From Novosphingobium clariflavum (lineage in GTDB: Bacteria; Pseudomonadota; Alphaproteobacteria; Sphingomonadales; Sphingomonadaceae): DNA of 35,767 nt. Shown here one piece after another: positions 21,891 to 30,554 of the stretch. Every line of letters starts with the position of its first letter. The first letter of the stretch is position 1. Under the pieces are notes generated by a model that saw only the letters and a program-made list of their open reading frames with translations, was not told the DNA's origin and made no database searches. Made by a program: the position numbers and the translations under genes. The stretch is taken from assembly GCF_026420865.1 (NCBI RefSeq), contig NZ_JAPCWC010000032.1, positions 1 through 35,767 on the forward strand, in the 5' to 3' direction.

Positions 21891-23309
21891 ATGCGCAAAA
21901 CCAAGGTCGCCGTTTCCACCGCACTTGCCGCCAGTGCCCTGCTGCTTGCCGCCGCGCCGGCATGCGCCGCCGATGACGTGCCGGTCACCCCGGCAGGCAA
22001 GGAAGCGCTCGCCATCCTCAAGGAAGCGATCGAGACGCCCACCGTCGCCGGGCGCGGGCAAGTGCCGAAGCTGGCTGCCAGCCTCAAGGCGCGCCTTGTC
22101 GCCTCGGGCTTTGCCGAAGGCGACGTGACCTTCACGCCGCTGGGCGAGACCGGCTACTTCACCGCCCGCTATCCCGGCCGCGACCGCAAGGCCAAGCCCC
22201 TGGTGGTGATCGCCCATATGGACGTGGTGGAGGCCAAGCCCTCCGACTGGGAGCGCGATCCGTTCAAGGCCATCATCGAGAACGGCTACGTCTTCGGCCG
22301 CGGCGCGCGCGACAACAAGGGCGACCTGTCGATGATCGTGGCCGCCGTGATGGAACTGAAGCGCGCCGGCTGGGTGCCCGGGCGCGACATCGTCATCGGC
22401 TTCTCGGGCGACGAGGAAACCCGGATGGCCACCACCAAGGCCATGGCCGATGCGCTGTCCAATGCCGCGCTGGTGCTCAACGGTGATTCCGGTGGCGGCG
22501 AACTCGATACCGGCGGCAAGCCCTTCGTCTACTCGATCCAGGCGGGCGAGAAGACTTATGCCGACTACACGCTCTCGCTCACCGATCCCGGCGGCCATTC
22601 CAGCCGCCCCGGCGCCACCAACCCGATCGCGGCGATGGGCGCGGCGGCCGACAAGATCTGGACCTACAAGTTCCCGGTACAATTGAGCCCGCTGACCAAG
22701 GCCTACCTCGAAGGATCGGCCAAAGTCGCCCCCGCCGACGTGGCGCCTGCCATGCGCGCTTTTGCCGCCGATCCGGGCGATGCCGCCGCCGCCGCGACGC
22801 TCTCGGCCAGGCGCGAGTATGTCGGCGTCATCCGCACCACCTGCGTGCCGACGATGATCAAGGGCGGCCATGCCCCGAACGCGCTGCCGCAATCGGTGGA
22901 GGCCAACATCAATTGCCGCATCTTCCCGGGCACGACCCGCGCCTCGGTGCAGGCGACGCTGGCCGGGGTGATCGGCGACCCGGCGATCAAGATCGCCTTC
23001 AAGGACAACGGCACGCTCGAATCCATCGAATCGCCGCTGCGTCCTGATGTGCTGGCCGCGGTCGAAAAGGCCGTTCATGAACGCGCGCCGGGCCTCGCCC
23101 CGGGTCTCGCCATCGTGCCGGGCATGAGCGCGGGCGCCACCGATTCGATGCATTTCCGCGCCAAGGGCATCCCCGCCTTCGGCGTTTCCGCCAGCTTCAT
23201 GCGGGCCGAGGACAGCTTTTCCCACGGTTTGAACGAGCGTCTGCCGCTCGCGACGCTTGATCCCGGCGTCAAGCAGTGGGAATCGCTGCTCAAGTCGCTC
23301 GCGAAATAA
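21891..23309 (+). CDS. M20-family metallopeptidase, exported
   Basis: A 472-residue zinc peptidase (M20/M25/M40). A signal peptide covers about residues 1-26 (AAAPACA then ADD). Metal and catalytic motifs are VVIAHMDVV (HxD), FGRGARDNKGDL, and FSGDEET with the catalytic glutamate. The dimerisation domain follows with TDPGGHSSRPG, and the last metal ligand is in FSHGLNE near the C-terminus. It probably hydrolyses periplasmic peptides or acyl-amino acids; the substrate is not visible. The start is the ATG giving a clean signal peptide, with AGGGGA upstream. The rsmE gene follows 34 bp later on the same strand. Confidence 0.92.
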   Translation: MRKTKVAVSTALAASALLLAAAPACAADDVPVTPAGKEALAILKEAIETPTVAGRGQVPKLAASLKARLVASGFAEGDVTFTPLGETGYFTARYPGRDRKAKPLVVIAHMDVVEAKPSDWERDPFKAIIENGYVFGRGARDNKGDLSMIVAAVMELKRAGWVPGRDIVIGFSGDEETRMATTKAMADALSNAALVLNGDSGGGELDTGGKPFVYSIQAGEKTYADYTLSLTDPGGHSSRPGATNPIAAMGAAADKIWTYKFPVQLSPLTKAYLEGSAKVAPADVAPAMRAFAADPGDAAAAATLSARREYVGVIRTTCVPTMIKGGHAPNALPQSVEANINCRIFPGTTRASVQATLAGVIGDPAIKIAFKDNGTLESIESPLRPDVLAAVEKAVHERAPGLAPGLAIVPGMSAGATDSMHFRAKGIPAFGVSASFMRAEDSFSHGLNERLPLATLDPGVKQWESLLKSLAK

Positions 23310-23343
23310 CACGTCGCCGGCCAAGGAAGGAACGAAGTTCAAG

Positions 23344-24087
23344 ATGGGTGCCACCCCCGCCTGGCCGCCGCGTTCGGCGCCGCGCCTCTTCGTGAGCGGT
23401 CCGCTCGCCCAAGGCCAGACCGTCACCATCGAGGGCGGTCAGGCGCACTATCTGGCCAAGGTCATGCGCGTCGCCCCCGGCGACGCGGTGATCCTGTGCG
23501 ACGACAAGACCGGCGAATGGGCCGGCGAAGTGACCTTGGCGGGCAAGCGCGACGTCGTGCTGACATTGCGCGACCGCCTGCGCGAGCGCGAGGCGGTGCC
23601 CGACTTCTGGCTCTGCGCCGCGCTGCTGAAAAAGCCGAACTTCGACCTGGTACTGGAAAAAGCCACCGAACTGGGCGTGGCGAGGATCCAGCCGATGGTC
23701 ACCCGCCGCTGCGTGGCCGACAAGCTCAATGCCGAGCGCGCGCTCACCATCGTCACCGAAGCCGCCGAACAGTGCGCCCGAACCGCCCTGCCGCACGTGG
23801 CCGAGCCGAAAAGACTCGAAGCCCTGCTGCGCGACTGGCCCGAAGACCGCGCACTGTTCTTCGCCGACGAGACCGGCGGCGACCCTGCCGCCGCGCAGTT
23901 CGCCGCGCACAAGGGCCCGGCAGCGCTGCTGGTGGGGCCGGAAGGCGGCTTCGACGAAGAGGAACGCGCCATGGTCCGCGCCCATCCGATGGCCCGCGCG
24001 ATCACGCTCGGCCCGCGTATCCTGCGCGGCGAGACCGCCAGCATCGGGGCGAGCGCGTTGTGGATGGCGATCGCCGGCGACTGGTGA
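23344..24087 (+). CDS. rsmE: 16S rRNA m3U1498 methyltransferase
   Basis: RsmE methylates U1498 of 16S rRNA using SAM. It is a SPOUT-fold enzyme, here 247 residues. The N-terminal PUA-like part has GGQAHYLAKVMRVAPGD. The SPOUT domain has LLKKPNFDLVLEKATELGV, TRRCVADKLNAER and TEAAEQCARTALP. The knot motifs are LLVGPEGGFDEEE and ITLGPRILRGETA. I start at ATG 23344, since upstream in-frame sequence overlaps the peptidase gene. A GGAAGGAA ribosome binding site is present. It may share a transcript with gshA 108 bp downstream. Confidence 0.95.
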   Translation: MGATPAWPPRSAPRLFVSGPLAQGQTVTIEGGQAHYLAKVMRVAPGDAVILCDDKTGEWAGEVTLAGKRDVVLTLRDRLREREAVPDFWLCAALLKKPNFDLVLEKATELGVARIQPMVTRRCVADKLNAERALTIVTEAAEQCARTALPHVAEPKRLEALLRDWPEDRALFFADETGGDPAAAQFAAHKGPAALLVGPEGGFDEEERAMVRAHPMARAITLGPRILRGETASIGASALWMAIAGDW

Positions 24088-24195
24088 GCTGCAATCCCGC
24101 TCAAAACGCCCGAAAACCTTGCCTCCCGCGCAAAAGAAACCGAGCGGTACAAAAAGTTCTAGCGTCCGGCCCGAAGGCGCACTACCTCCGCGCCC

Positions 24196-25569
24196 ATGAG
24201 CACCCGTGAGGTTTCGGATCGCGACGATCCGATCGTCGAAAGCCTGGATCAACTCGCCGCGCCGATGGCCGCGGGCGAAAAGCCGCGCGAGGCGTGGCGG
24301 ATCGGGACCGAGCACGAGAAATTCGTTTACGACACCCAGGATCACCATGCCCCCTCCTACGGCGAGCAGGGCGGCATCCGCGATCTGCTGAACGCGCTGA
24401 CCCAGTTCGGCTGGGAGCCGATCATCGAGGGGGACAACGTCATTGCCATGAAGGGCAGCGACGGCACCGTCAGCCTGGAACCGGCAGGCCAACTCGAACT
24501 GTCCGGGGCGCCGCTCGAAACCCTGCACCAGACTTGCGCCGAAACCGGCCGCCACCTCGCCCAGGTCAAGACCATCGGCGATCACATCGGCAAGGCCTTC
24601 CTCGGCCTCGGCATGTGGCCCGACAAGACCCGCGCCGAATTGCCGATCATGCCCAAGGGCCGCTACGACATCATGCTGCGCCACATGCCGCGCGTGGGCA
24701 CGATGGGCCTCGACATGATGCTGCGCACCTGCACCATCCAGGTCAACCTCGACTATTCGAGCGAGGCGGACATGGTGAAGAAGTTCCGCACCAGCCTTGC
24801 CCTGCAACCGCTGGCGACCGCGCTGTTCGCGAACTCCCCCTTCACCGAGGGCAAGCCCAACGGCTTCCTCTCGTACCGCAGCCACATCTGGTCGGACACC
24901 GATCCCGCGCGCACCGGCATGCTGCCCTTCGTGTTCGAGGATGGCTTCGGCTACGAACGTTATGTCGACTACATGCTCGACGTGCCGATGTACTTCGTGT
25001 TCCGCGAGGGCAAGTACATCGACGCCGCCGGCCTGTCCTTCCGCGACTTCCTGAAGGGTGAGCTTTCGGTGCTCCCCGGCGAGAAGCCACGCCTCTCGGA
25101 CTGGCAGGACCACCTTTCCACCGCCTTCCCCGAAGTGCGCCTCAAGTCCTTCCTCGAGATGCGCGGCGCCGACGGCGGTCCGTGGGGCCGCATATGCGCC
25201 CTGCCGGCGTTCTGGGTCGGCCTGCTCTATGACCAGACCGCGCTCGACGCGGCGTGGGACCTGGTCAAGGACTGGGACATGGAAGGCCGCGAAGTGCTGC
25301 GCAATGCGGTGCCGAAACTGGCGCTGGACGCGCCCTTGCCCGGCGGCGGCACGCTGCGCGATATTGCCGGCGAAGTGCTGAACATCTCGCGTTCGGGCCT
25401 CGCCGCGCGCGCGCGCCTCAATGCAGGCGGCGACAACGAGACCGGCTATCTGGAACCGCTGGCCGAGATCGTCGCCTCCGGCAAGGTCCCGGCGCAGCGC
25501 CTGCTCGACCTCTACAATGGCGAATGGGGCGGCGATCTGTCGAAGATCTACGCGCTGAAGAGCTTCTGA
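24196..25569 (+). CDS. gshA: Glutamate-cysteine ligase (plant/alphaproteobacterial type)
   Basis: The first enzyme of glutathione synthesis, joining glutamate and cysteine with ATP, 457 residues. Family marks are WRIGTEHEKFVYD near residue 35, the substrate-site run TVSLEPAGQLELSGAP, RYDIMLRHMPRVGTMGLDMM, and TIQVNLDYSSE. The C-terminal half carries FLEMRGADGGPWGRI. This is the GCS2 family shared by alphaproteobacteria and plants, not the E. coli type. The ATG at 24196 is the only good start. No clear terminator follows, only a GC-rich gap of 72 bp before the convergent methyltransferase gene. Confidence 0.95.
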   Translation: MSTREVSDRDDPIVESLDQLAAPMAAGEKPREAWRIGTEHEKFVYDTQDHHAPSYGEQGGIRDLLNALTQFGWEPIIEGDNVIAMKGSDGTVSLEPAGQLELSGAPLETLHQTCAETGRHLAQVKTIGDHIGKAFLGLGMWPDKTRAELPIMPKGRYDIMLRHMPRVGTMGLDMMLRTCTIQVNLDYSSEADMVKKFRTSLALQPLATALFANSPFTEGKPNGFLSYRSHIWSDTDPARTGMLPFVFEDGFGYERYVDYMLDVPMYFVFREGKYIDAAGLSFRDFLKGELSVLPGEKPRLSDWQDHLSTAFPEVRLKSFLEMRGADGGPWGRICALPAFWVGLLYDQTALDAAWDLVKDWDMEGREVLRNAVPKLALDAPLPGGGTLRDIAGEVLNISRSGLAARARLNAGGDNETGYLEPLAEIVASGKVPAQRLLDLYNGEWGGDLSKIYALKSF

Positions 25570-25641
25570 GGATGACAGCGAGCGGGTGAGGCGCCCCCTC
25601 CCCGCTCGGGATGCCCCGGAGACAGGGGCGCGCGTCAGTGC

Positions 25642-26976
25642 TCACTCCGCCGCCTGTGGCACCCGCGGCCGCAGCTTTTCGCCCAGCCTCGCAAGCGTCC
25701 GGGTGATCAGCGCGTTCTGCTCCATCCAGGCGTGATAGGCGCGGTACTTGGCGTCTTCGGCCAGCAGGTGCGCCTCCTCGGTCCGCGCCCTCCAGTAGTA
25801 GATCGCGCTCACCAGTCCCAGCAGCACGGTGTTGCGCACCATGTCCGTCAGCGCATGGCTGGTCACCAGGAACGGCAGCGTCGAGAGCCACCAGAACAGG
25901 TTCTTGGACAAGTAGGCCGGATGCCGGGTGAAGCGGTAGGGACCGTTGGTCACCACGCCGCGATAGGTGAGGTTGGAAAAGCGCAGGCCGAACGCGAACG
26001 TCGCCCAGGCATAAAGCGCGGTCAGCGTGACCAGCAGCCCCGCCCATGCCCAGAGCAGCGCCGGATGCCCCTGCATCCAGTAGGCCCAGCCCGGCGTGTT
26101 CACCTCGTAGCCCAGCACGTCCGAGCGCCCCATCATGCCCCACACGAAGGGCGGATAGCACAGCAAGGCCGCCAGCCAGCCGGCCAGCAGCGGATTGCCG
26201 CTGCGGATATGCGCATCGAGCGGACGGAAGGTGAAGATGTAGCCGACCGTGCCGATCTGCACGTCGACCAGGAACAGCGCCGCGATCACCGTCGATCCCA
26301 GCAGCACCGGATTGCCGGTCATGGCGGAAAAGTCGGCACTGACCACTTGCGCAAAGCCGCCGGGCAGGATCGAGATCATGAACGCCCCGAAAAACGCCTT
26401 GATCGCCCAGGCCCGGCCATGGCGCCTGACCTGCTCCCCGTCCCAGGCCTCGCGGCCGATCAGCATCGCCCCGAAGTGCCAGGCGCCGTCGCGCGGCTCG
26501 ATCAGGTAGCGGTCCAGCCAGAACACATAAGGGATCGAGAGCAGCAGGAGCGGCACCGCCGCCGCGCCGATCACTTCCATCGCGAAAAGATAGGCTCCGT
26601 CCCAGTACCAGCGGCCGATGCAGTAATAGCCCGCGATCAGGGCCCAGGTCGCCCAGAGCCCGGCCAGCTTGGTGATCGAGACATCCGCCGTCTCGGCAAC
26701 CGGCCGCTTGCGGCTCCAGTCGATCGCGGTGGAGGGGCGAAGGTGCACCTTGTCGACCAGCAGCGACCACAGGCTCATCGCGGTGCCGGTGAACAGCAGC
26801 GTGGCCACGGCCGCATAAGGCCCGCTCATCGGCGCGTGGGGACCGGGCAGCGACAAGGCATCGGCGATGCCCGCCCACTGGCGGCAGACGAGGAGCCAGA
26901 CGGCCAGCGCCGCGAGGCCGACAAGGCCGACGCCCGCGGATACGTCGCTGGGCGGTCTGGAAGCTGCGGTGTTCAT
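25642..26976 (-). CDS. ICMT/PEMT-like integral membrane methyltransferase
   Basis: A 444-residue polytopic protein with about ten hydrophobic segments. The recognisable part is the C-terminal 130 residues: FSNLTYRGVVTNGPYRFTRHP, then AYLSKNLFWW, and later YYWRARTEEAHL with KYRAYHAWM. This is the isoprenylcysteine carboxyl methyltransferase / phosphatidylethanolamine methyltransferase core, whose RHP and E-E residues bind SAM. The N-terminal 300 residues form an extra membrane region, which makes it longer than simple ICMT proteins. The substrate could be a lipid or an isoprenoid; the sequence does not decide. It stands alone between gshA (convergent) and the bamB terminator. Confidence 0.8.
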   Translation of the reverse strand: MNTAASRPPSDVSAGVGLVGLAALAVWLLVCRQWAGIADALSLPGPHAPMSGPYAAVATLLFTGTAMSLWSLLVDKVHLRPSTAIDWSRKRPVAETADVSITKLAGLWATWALIAGYYCIGRWYWDGAYLFAMEVIGAAAVPLLLLSIPYVFWLDRYLIEPRDGAWHFGAMLIGREAWDGEQVRRHGRAWAIKAFFGAFMISILPGGFAQVVSADFSAMTGNPVLLGSTVIAALFLVDVQIGTVGYIFTFRPLDAHIRSGNPLLAGWLAALLCYPPFVWGMMGRSDVLGYEVNTPGWAYWMQGHPALLWAWAGLLVTLTALYAWATFAFGLRFSNLTYRGVVTNGPYRFTRHPAYLSKNLFWWLSTLPFLVTSHALTDMVRNTVLLGLVSAIYYWRARTEEAHLLAEDAKYRAYHAWMEQNALITRTLARLGEKLRPRVPQAAE

Positions 26977-27030
26977 CGCCCAAGGCCTAGCGCGGATTGG
27001 TTAAAAGGCCAGAAAACTCGCACCATACGC

Positions 27031-27063
27031 AAAAGGCCGCCGACACCGGAGGTGCCGACGGCC
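27031..27063 (-). terminator. Rho-independent terminator after bamB
   Basis: On the minus strand, a 13-bp stem (GGCCGTCGGCACC / GGTGTCGGCGGCC, with two G-T pairs) with a 3-nt loop is followed directly by TTTT. It lies 26 bp past the bamB stop. Confidence 0.88.
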
Positions 27064-27088
27064 GTTTGACCCGTGTCCGAACCGGCTC

Positions 27089-28426
27089 TCAGCGGTAAGC
27101 GCTGATCAGGCCCGAATCGTCGAGCACATAGAGCGTCTGGTTGGCGACGACCGGTGCCAGCGAGATCGGGTCCTTGAGATCGAGATACTTCGAGAACACC
27201 CCGGTGCCCGGATCAACCGTGCCCAGTTCGCCGCGCGAATTGCCGATCCACAGCTTGTTGCCGGCCAGCACCGGGCCGACCCAGAAGATCGGGCCCTTGC
27301 GCTTCTTCGCGTTGTGGTAGCGCGACAGCTGCGTCAGCCAGCGAACCTTGCCGCTGGTCCGGGCGATCGCGAGGATCTCGGCGTGGTCGTCCAGCGTGAA
27401 CAGCCAGTCACCCACGATCGCGGGCGTCGAGATGCCGGCAAGGTTGAGTTCCCAGATGCGCTGGCCGGTGACCAGTTCGTAGGCGGCCATGCGGCCGCCC
27501 TGGCCCAGCGCGTAGACCCGGCCGCGATCGATGATCGGATCGGCGTCGACGTCGGTGAGGCTGCCCACTTCGGTGGCGATCGAGGTGCGCGCAAGCGCGT
27601 CCGACCACAGCTGGCGGCCGTTCTCGTACCGGTAGGCAACCAGTTCGCCCGAGGCATAGCCCGCGATCACGGTGCCCTGGCCTGCCGCCGGGGCGGCGAC
27701 GCCGAACACGCCCGACTGCGTGAGCGAGCCGGATTCGTTCCACAGCACCGCGCCATCGGCATCGTTGAGCGCGAAGATCTGGTTGTCCTGGCTCATGACG
27801 TAGACGGCGTTGAAACCGACCGTCGGCGAACCGCGCAGCGGGCCGCCCGGCTTCTTCGACCAGATCTGGCTACCATCCGCGGCATTGAGCGCGGCCACTT
27901 CGCCGACACCGGTGGTCACGTAAAGCTTGCTGCCGTCGACACTGACGCCGCCGCCGAACACCGACTTGGCGCCATTGCCCGAAACCGCGAAGCTCTTGGT
28001 CCACAGCTGCGCGCCGCTCTGTGCGTCGAAGGCGTGAACGACACCATCGGTATCCATCACGAAGAGCTTGCCGCCGCTGACGACCGGCGCCGCGGCCAGG
28101 CGCTGGCGGGTGGTCGAACCGGCGATCTGCGCGGTCCAGACGCGCGAGGGGCTGTCGGCCAGCGCCAGGTGGCCGTAGGACTTGCCGGCGTTGCCACCGC
28201 CCTGGGCCCATTCGCTGTTGGCCGAGGCCGGCGGCAGGATCACCGCCACCGAATCGAGCGAGGGATCGACCTTGGCACCGCTCTCGATGCGCGAGAGGAT
28301 CGGCGTGCGTTCACCGACCGTCGGCGTCTTGGCCCGGCCCTTGCCATCGCTCTTGCAGCCCGAAAGACCGGCGACCAGCGCCAGCGCGACCAGCGAGGCG
28401 ACACCGAGTTGACGGCGCGTTTTCAT
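27089..28426 (-). CDS. bamB: Outer membrane assembly lipoprotein BamB (PQQ-repeat beta-propeller)
   Basis: A BamB/YfgL lipoprotein, part of the BAM complex that inserts outer membrane proteins. A lipoprotein signal ends in LSGC (Cys24). The rest is repeated PQQ-like blades, for example GGKLFVMDTDGVVHAFDAQSG, DGSKLYVTTGVGEVAALNAADG and NAVYVMSQDNQIFALNDADG, giving an eight-bladed propeller. I chose ATG 28426 because it gives a normal signal peptide and has GGTGAG 9 bases before it; 28447 (with GGAG) and 28453 (overlapping the upstream stop) are also possible. It follows the YfgM homologue as in E. coli, but der, the usual third gene, is absent and a terminator closes the unit. Confidence 0.93.
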   Translation of the reverse strand: MKTRRQLGVASLVALALVAGLSGCKSDGKGRAKTPTVGERTPILSRIESGAKVDPSLDSVAVILPPASANSEWAQGGGNAGKSYGHLALADSPSRVWTAQIAGSTTRQRLAAAPVVSGGKLFVMDTDGVVHAFDAQSGAQLWTKSFAVSGNGAKSVFGGGVSVDGSKLYVTTGVGEVAALNAADGSQIWSKKPGGPLRGSPTVGFNAVYVMSQDNQIFALNDADGAVLWNESGSLTQSGVFGVAAPAAGQGTVIAGYASGELVAYRYENGRQLWSDALARTSIATEVGSLTDVDADPIIDRGRVYALGQGGRMAAYELVTGQRIWELNLAGISTPAIVGDWLFTLDDHAEILAIARTSGKVRWLTQLSRYHNAKKRKGPIFWVGPVLAGNKLWIGNSRGELGTVDPGTGVFSKYLDLKDPISLAPVVANQTLYVLDDSGLISAYR

Positions 28427-28449
28427 GCGATTGTTCTCACCAGACATTG

Positions 28450-29259
28450 TCATTCTCCGGCAGGCGCGGGGGCGGCTTCGCCCGCCCGCTGCACGATCTT
28501 GGCCTTGGCGAGCGGCTCGCCGTTCTCGTCGACGACATCGTCGACGGCATCGACGCCCAGCACCGCGGCCAGCTGGCGCGCACGGCTGCGCAGCCCGTCC
28601 TCGACCTGATCGTCCTTGGCGATCGCGGCGAACAGCGGTCCAGCCTGATCGGTCTTGTTCATCTTGATATAGGCCATGCCGACAAGTTCGCCGGCCGGAC
28701 CGAACCAGGGATTGCCAGGCGCGGCATAAGGCTTGAGCTTGGCCACCACGTCTGCGGGCTTCATCGCGTCGAAATTGGCCGCGACTCCGCGAATCGCGGC
28801 AAGGTCACGCAGCGGCTGCGGCGCCTTGGCGTCGTTCTCGACCTGGGCATAGAGCTTGAGCGCCTCGCCCTGCTGCTTCTGCTGGAGCGCGATGCCCGCC
28901 AGCAGCAGCCTGGCCGACGTGGCGCTGCCGTCCGAGCCGCTGTCGGCGATCGGCTGGAGCTTCTTCTTCGCGTCGTCGAGATTCTGCGACTTCAGCGCGT
29001 CGATCGCCTGCACCATGGCTTCGGAATTGGCCGCGACGGCCTGCTCCTGCTGGTGCTTCCAGAACAGCCAGCCGGCAAAGGCGGCCAGGCCGACCAGTAC
29101 CGCCGCCAGCAGCGGCAGGCCGAAACGCTTGAAAAAGCCTTCCATCTGGTCGCTGCGCAGGGCGTCGTCGACCTCGCGCAGGAAGACGTTCTGCTCGGCG
29201 GCGTGGCGCTGAGCGGAAGCGGAAGTGGAAGTCGTGCTATCGGAAGGAGGCAGGGCCAA
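28450..29259 (-). CDS. YfgM-like tetratricopeptide protein
   Basis: A 269-residue protein with a short N-terminal cytoplasmic stretch (VFLREVDDALRSDQMEGFFKRFG), one membrane segment at about 47-68 and a periplasmic TPR domain (DALKSQNLDDAKKKLQPIAD, ARLLLAGIALQQKQQGEALK). It is the YfgM/TPR_21 family. In E. coli YfgM is an ancillary SecYEG subunit that works with periplasmic chaperones. The operon with bamB places export and outer membrane insertion together. No ATG precedes the conserved part; I use TTG at 29259 (ALPPSDS), and a TTG at 29328 is the alternative. The last 20 residues are Ala/Pro-rich. Confidence 0.85.
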   Translation of the reverse strand: MALPPSDSTTSTSASAQRHAAEQNVFLREVDDALRSDQMEGFFKRFGLPLLAAVLVGLAAFAGWLFWKHQQEQAVAANSEAMVQAIDALKSQNLDDAKKKLQPIADSGSDGSATSARLLLAGIALQQKQQGEALKLYAQVENDAKAPQPLRDLAAIRGVAANFDAMKPADVVAKLKPYAAPGNPWFGPAGELVGMAYIKMNKTDQAGPLFAAIAKDDQVEDGLRSRARQLAAVLGVDAVDDVVDENGEPLAKAKIVQRAGEAAPAPAGE

Positions 29260-29398
29260 TTTGCGGGCGCTTTCTGCGGATGTCTGAATGGTTGCCGGGC
29301 TGTTTAGCGAATGGTGGCGGGTTTTCAACGACGATCTGGGAATGATGGGGGGTGAACGTCCGGGCGTGAAGGCTGCCTGAACGGCGTTCTTGCCCAGG

Positions 29399-30526
29399 TC
29401 ATGACGGGATTTCGCGCCCCATCGCCTGCCCGTAGACGTGCCGGTAGGCCGCGATCATGGCGGCTTCCTCGTATTCGGCCTGGGCCCGCGCGCGGTTGGC
29501 GGCGCCGATCCGGGCGCGCAGGGCCGGATCCTGCGCCAGCGTGACGAGGGCATCGGCAAGGCCCGCTTCATCGCCGCCCGCCACGATGTAAGGGCGGTTC
29601 TCGGCCGCGACCATGTCCGGCACATCGCCCACCGCAGGCGCGGCCACCGGCAAGCCCGCCGCCATCGCCTCGACGACCGAGATCGGAAACTGCTCGCTTT
29701 TCGAGGACAGCGCGAAAAGATCGAACAGCCCCACCGCATGCGAGGGATCGGCCACGAAACCCGGCAAGTGGACGCGCCCGGCCAGCCCTAGTCGCTCGGC
29801 TTCGGCCAGAATCGCCCCGCGTTCGGGCCCCTCGCCGAGAATCACCAGCTTCCAGGGCTGCGGCAGCGGCGCGAAGGCCCGCACCAGCCGCGGCAGGTCC
29901 TTGACCGGACGCAGCCCGGCCAGCGTGCCCAGCCAGCGCTCGCCCTCACCTTTGACGATGCCGGGCAGGACGTCCGGGCGGGGACGCTCGATGAAGGCGC
30001 CGCAGTCGATGCCGTTGGGAATGAAATGCAGCCGCCGGGCCGGCTGATGCCAGGCCGCCCGCGCGATCCCCTCCAGCCGCCGCGAGGGCACGACCAGCGC
30101 CGAAGCGCGCGCCAGCGCGATCCGGCGATAGAGATTGCGCGCGGTCTTGAGCCCGTCCGCCTCGTCCTCGTTGAAGCCGTCCTCGTGATGGACCAGCGGC
30201 GGCAATTGCAGCAGCCCGCCATAGAGCCGGTGCGCCAGAACCGCGTCCATCGCGCCCCAGTTGTAGGTCAGCACGAGGTCATGGCCCTGCATCGCCTGCG
30301 CCAGCTGCCACAGCCGTGCAGGCGTGGGGCGGCCCTGCAGGCTGGGGAAGGCCTGCGGGAAACCGACGTCGAGCGCCGGATCGATCACGACTGCCGCGCC
30401 CATCGCGCCCGGCTGCGCCGACACCACCTCGTGCGCGGCCACGCGCCCGAAGGCGTTCATCAGCCGCACCGCGCGCAGTTCCTTGCCGCCCGCCGCGAAG
30501 CTCGAATGGAGGTGCAGGATGCGCAA
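29399..30526 (-). CDS. Glycosyltransferase family 4
   Basis: A 375-residue GT-B enzyme. The N-terminal Rossmann half begins RILHLHSSFAAGGKELRAVR, with the Gly-rich acceptor loop. The C-terminal half has the donor-binding elements LAGLRPVKDLPRLVRAFAPL, LVILGEGPERGAIL and SEQFPISVVEAMAAGLPVAAP (the EX7E motif), followed by GDVPDMV. It transfers a nucleotide-sugar residue to a lipid or polysaccharide acceptor, probably in cell-surface glycan assembly. No ATG fits the conserved start, so I use TTG at 30526, with GGGAGA upstream; longer in-frame starts to 30622 run into the neighbouring hydrolase gene. It follows that gene by 28 bp on the same strand. Confidence 0.87.
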   Translation of the reverse strand: MRILHLHSSFAAGGKELRAVRLMNAFGRVAAHEVVSAQPGAMGAAVVIDPALDVGFPQAFPSLQGRPTPARLWQLAQAMQGHDLVLTYNWGAMDAVLAHRLYGGLLQLPPLVHHEDGFNEDEADGLKTARNLYRRIALARASALVVPSRRLEGIARAAWHQPARRLHFIPNGIDCGAFIERPRPDVLPGIVKGEGERWLGTLAGLRPVKDLPRLVRAFAPLPQPWKLVILGEGPERGAILAEAERLGLAGRVHLPGFVADPSHAVGLFDLFALSSKSEQFPISVVEAMAAGLPVAAPAVGDVPDMVAAENRPYIVAGGDEAGLADALVTLAQDPALRARIGAANRARAQAEYEEAAMIAAYRHVYGQAMGREIPS

Positions 30527-30554
30527 GATCGTCCGGGTCTCCCGTTCCGGCGCG

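Noticed and set aside
25570..25641. GC-rich inverted repeat between gshA and the methyltransferase as a terminator
   Set aside because: The stem AGCGGG/CCCGCT has a long loop and no T-tract; not distinct from background in such GC-rich DNA.
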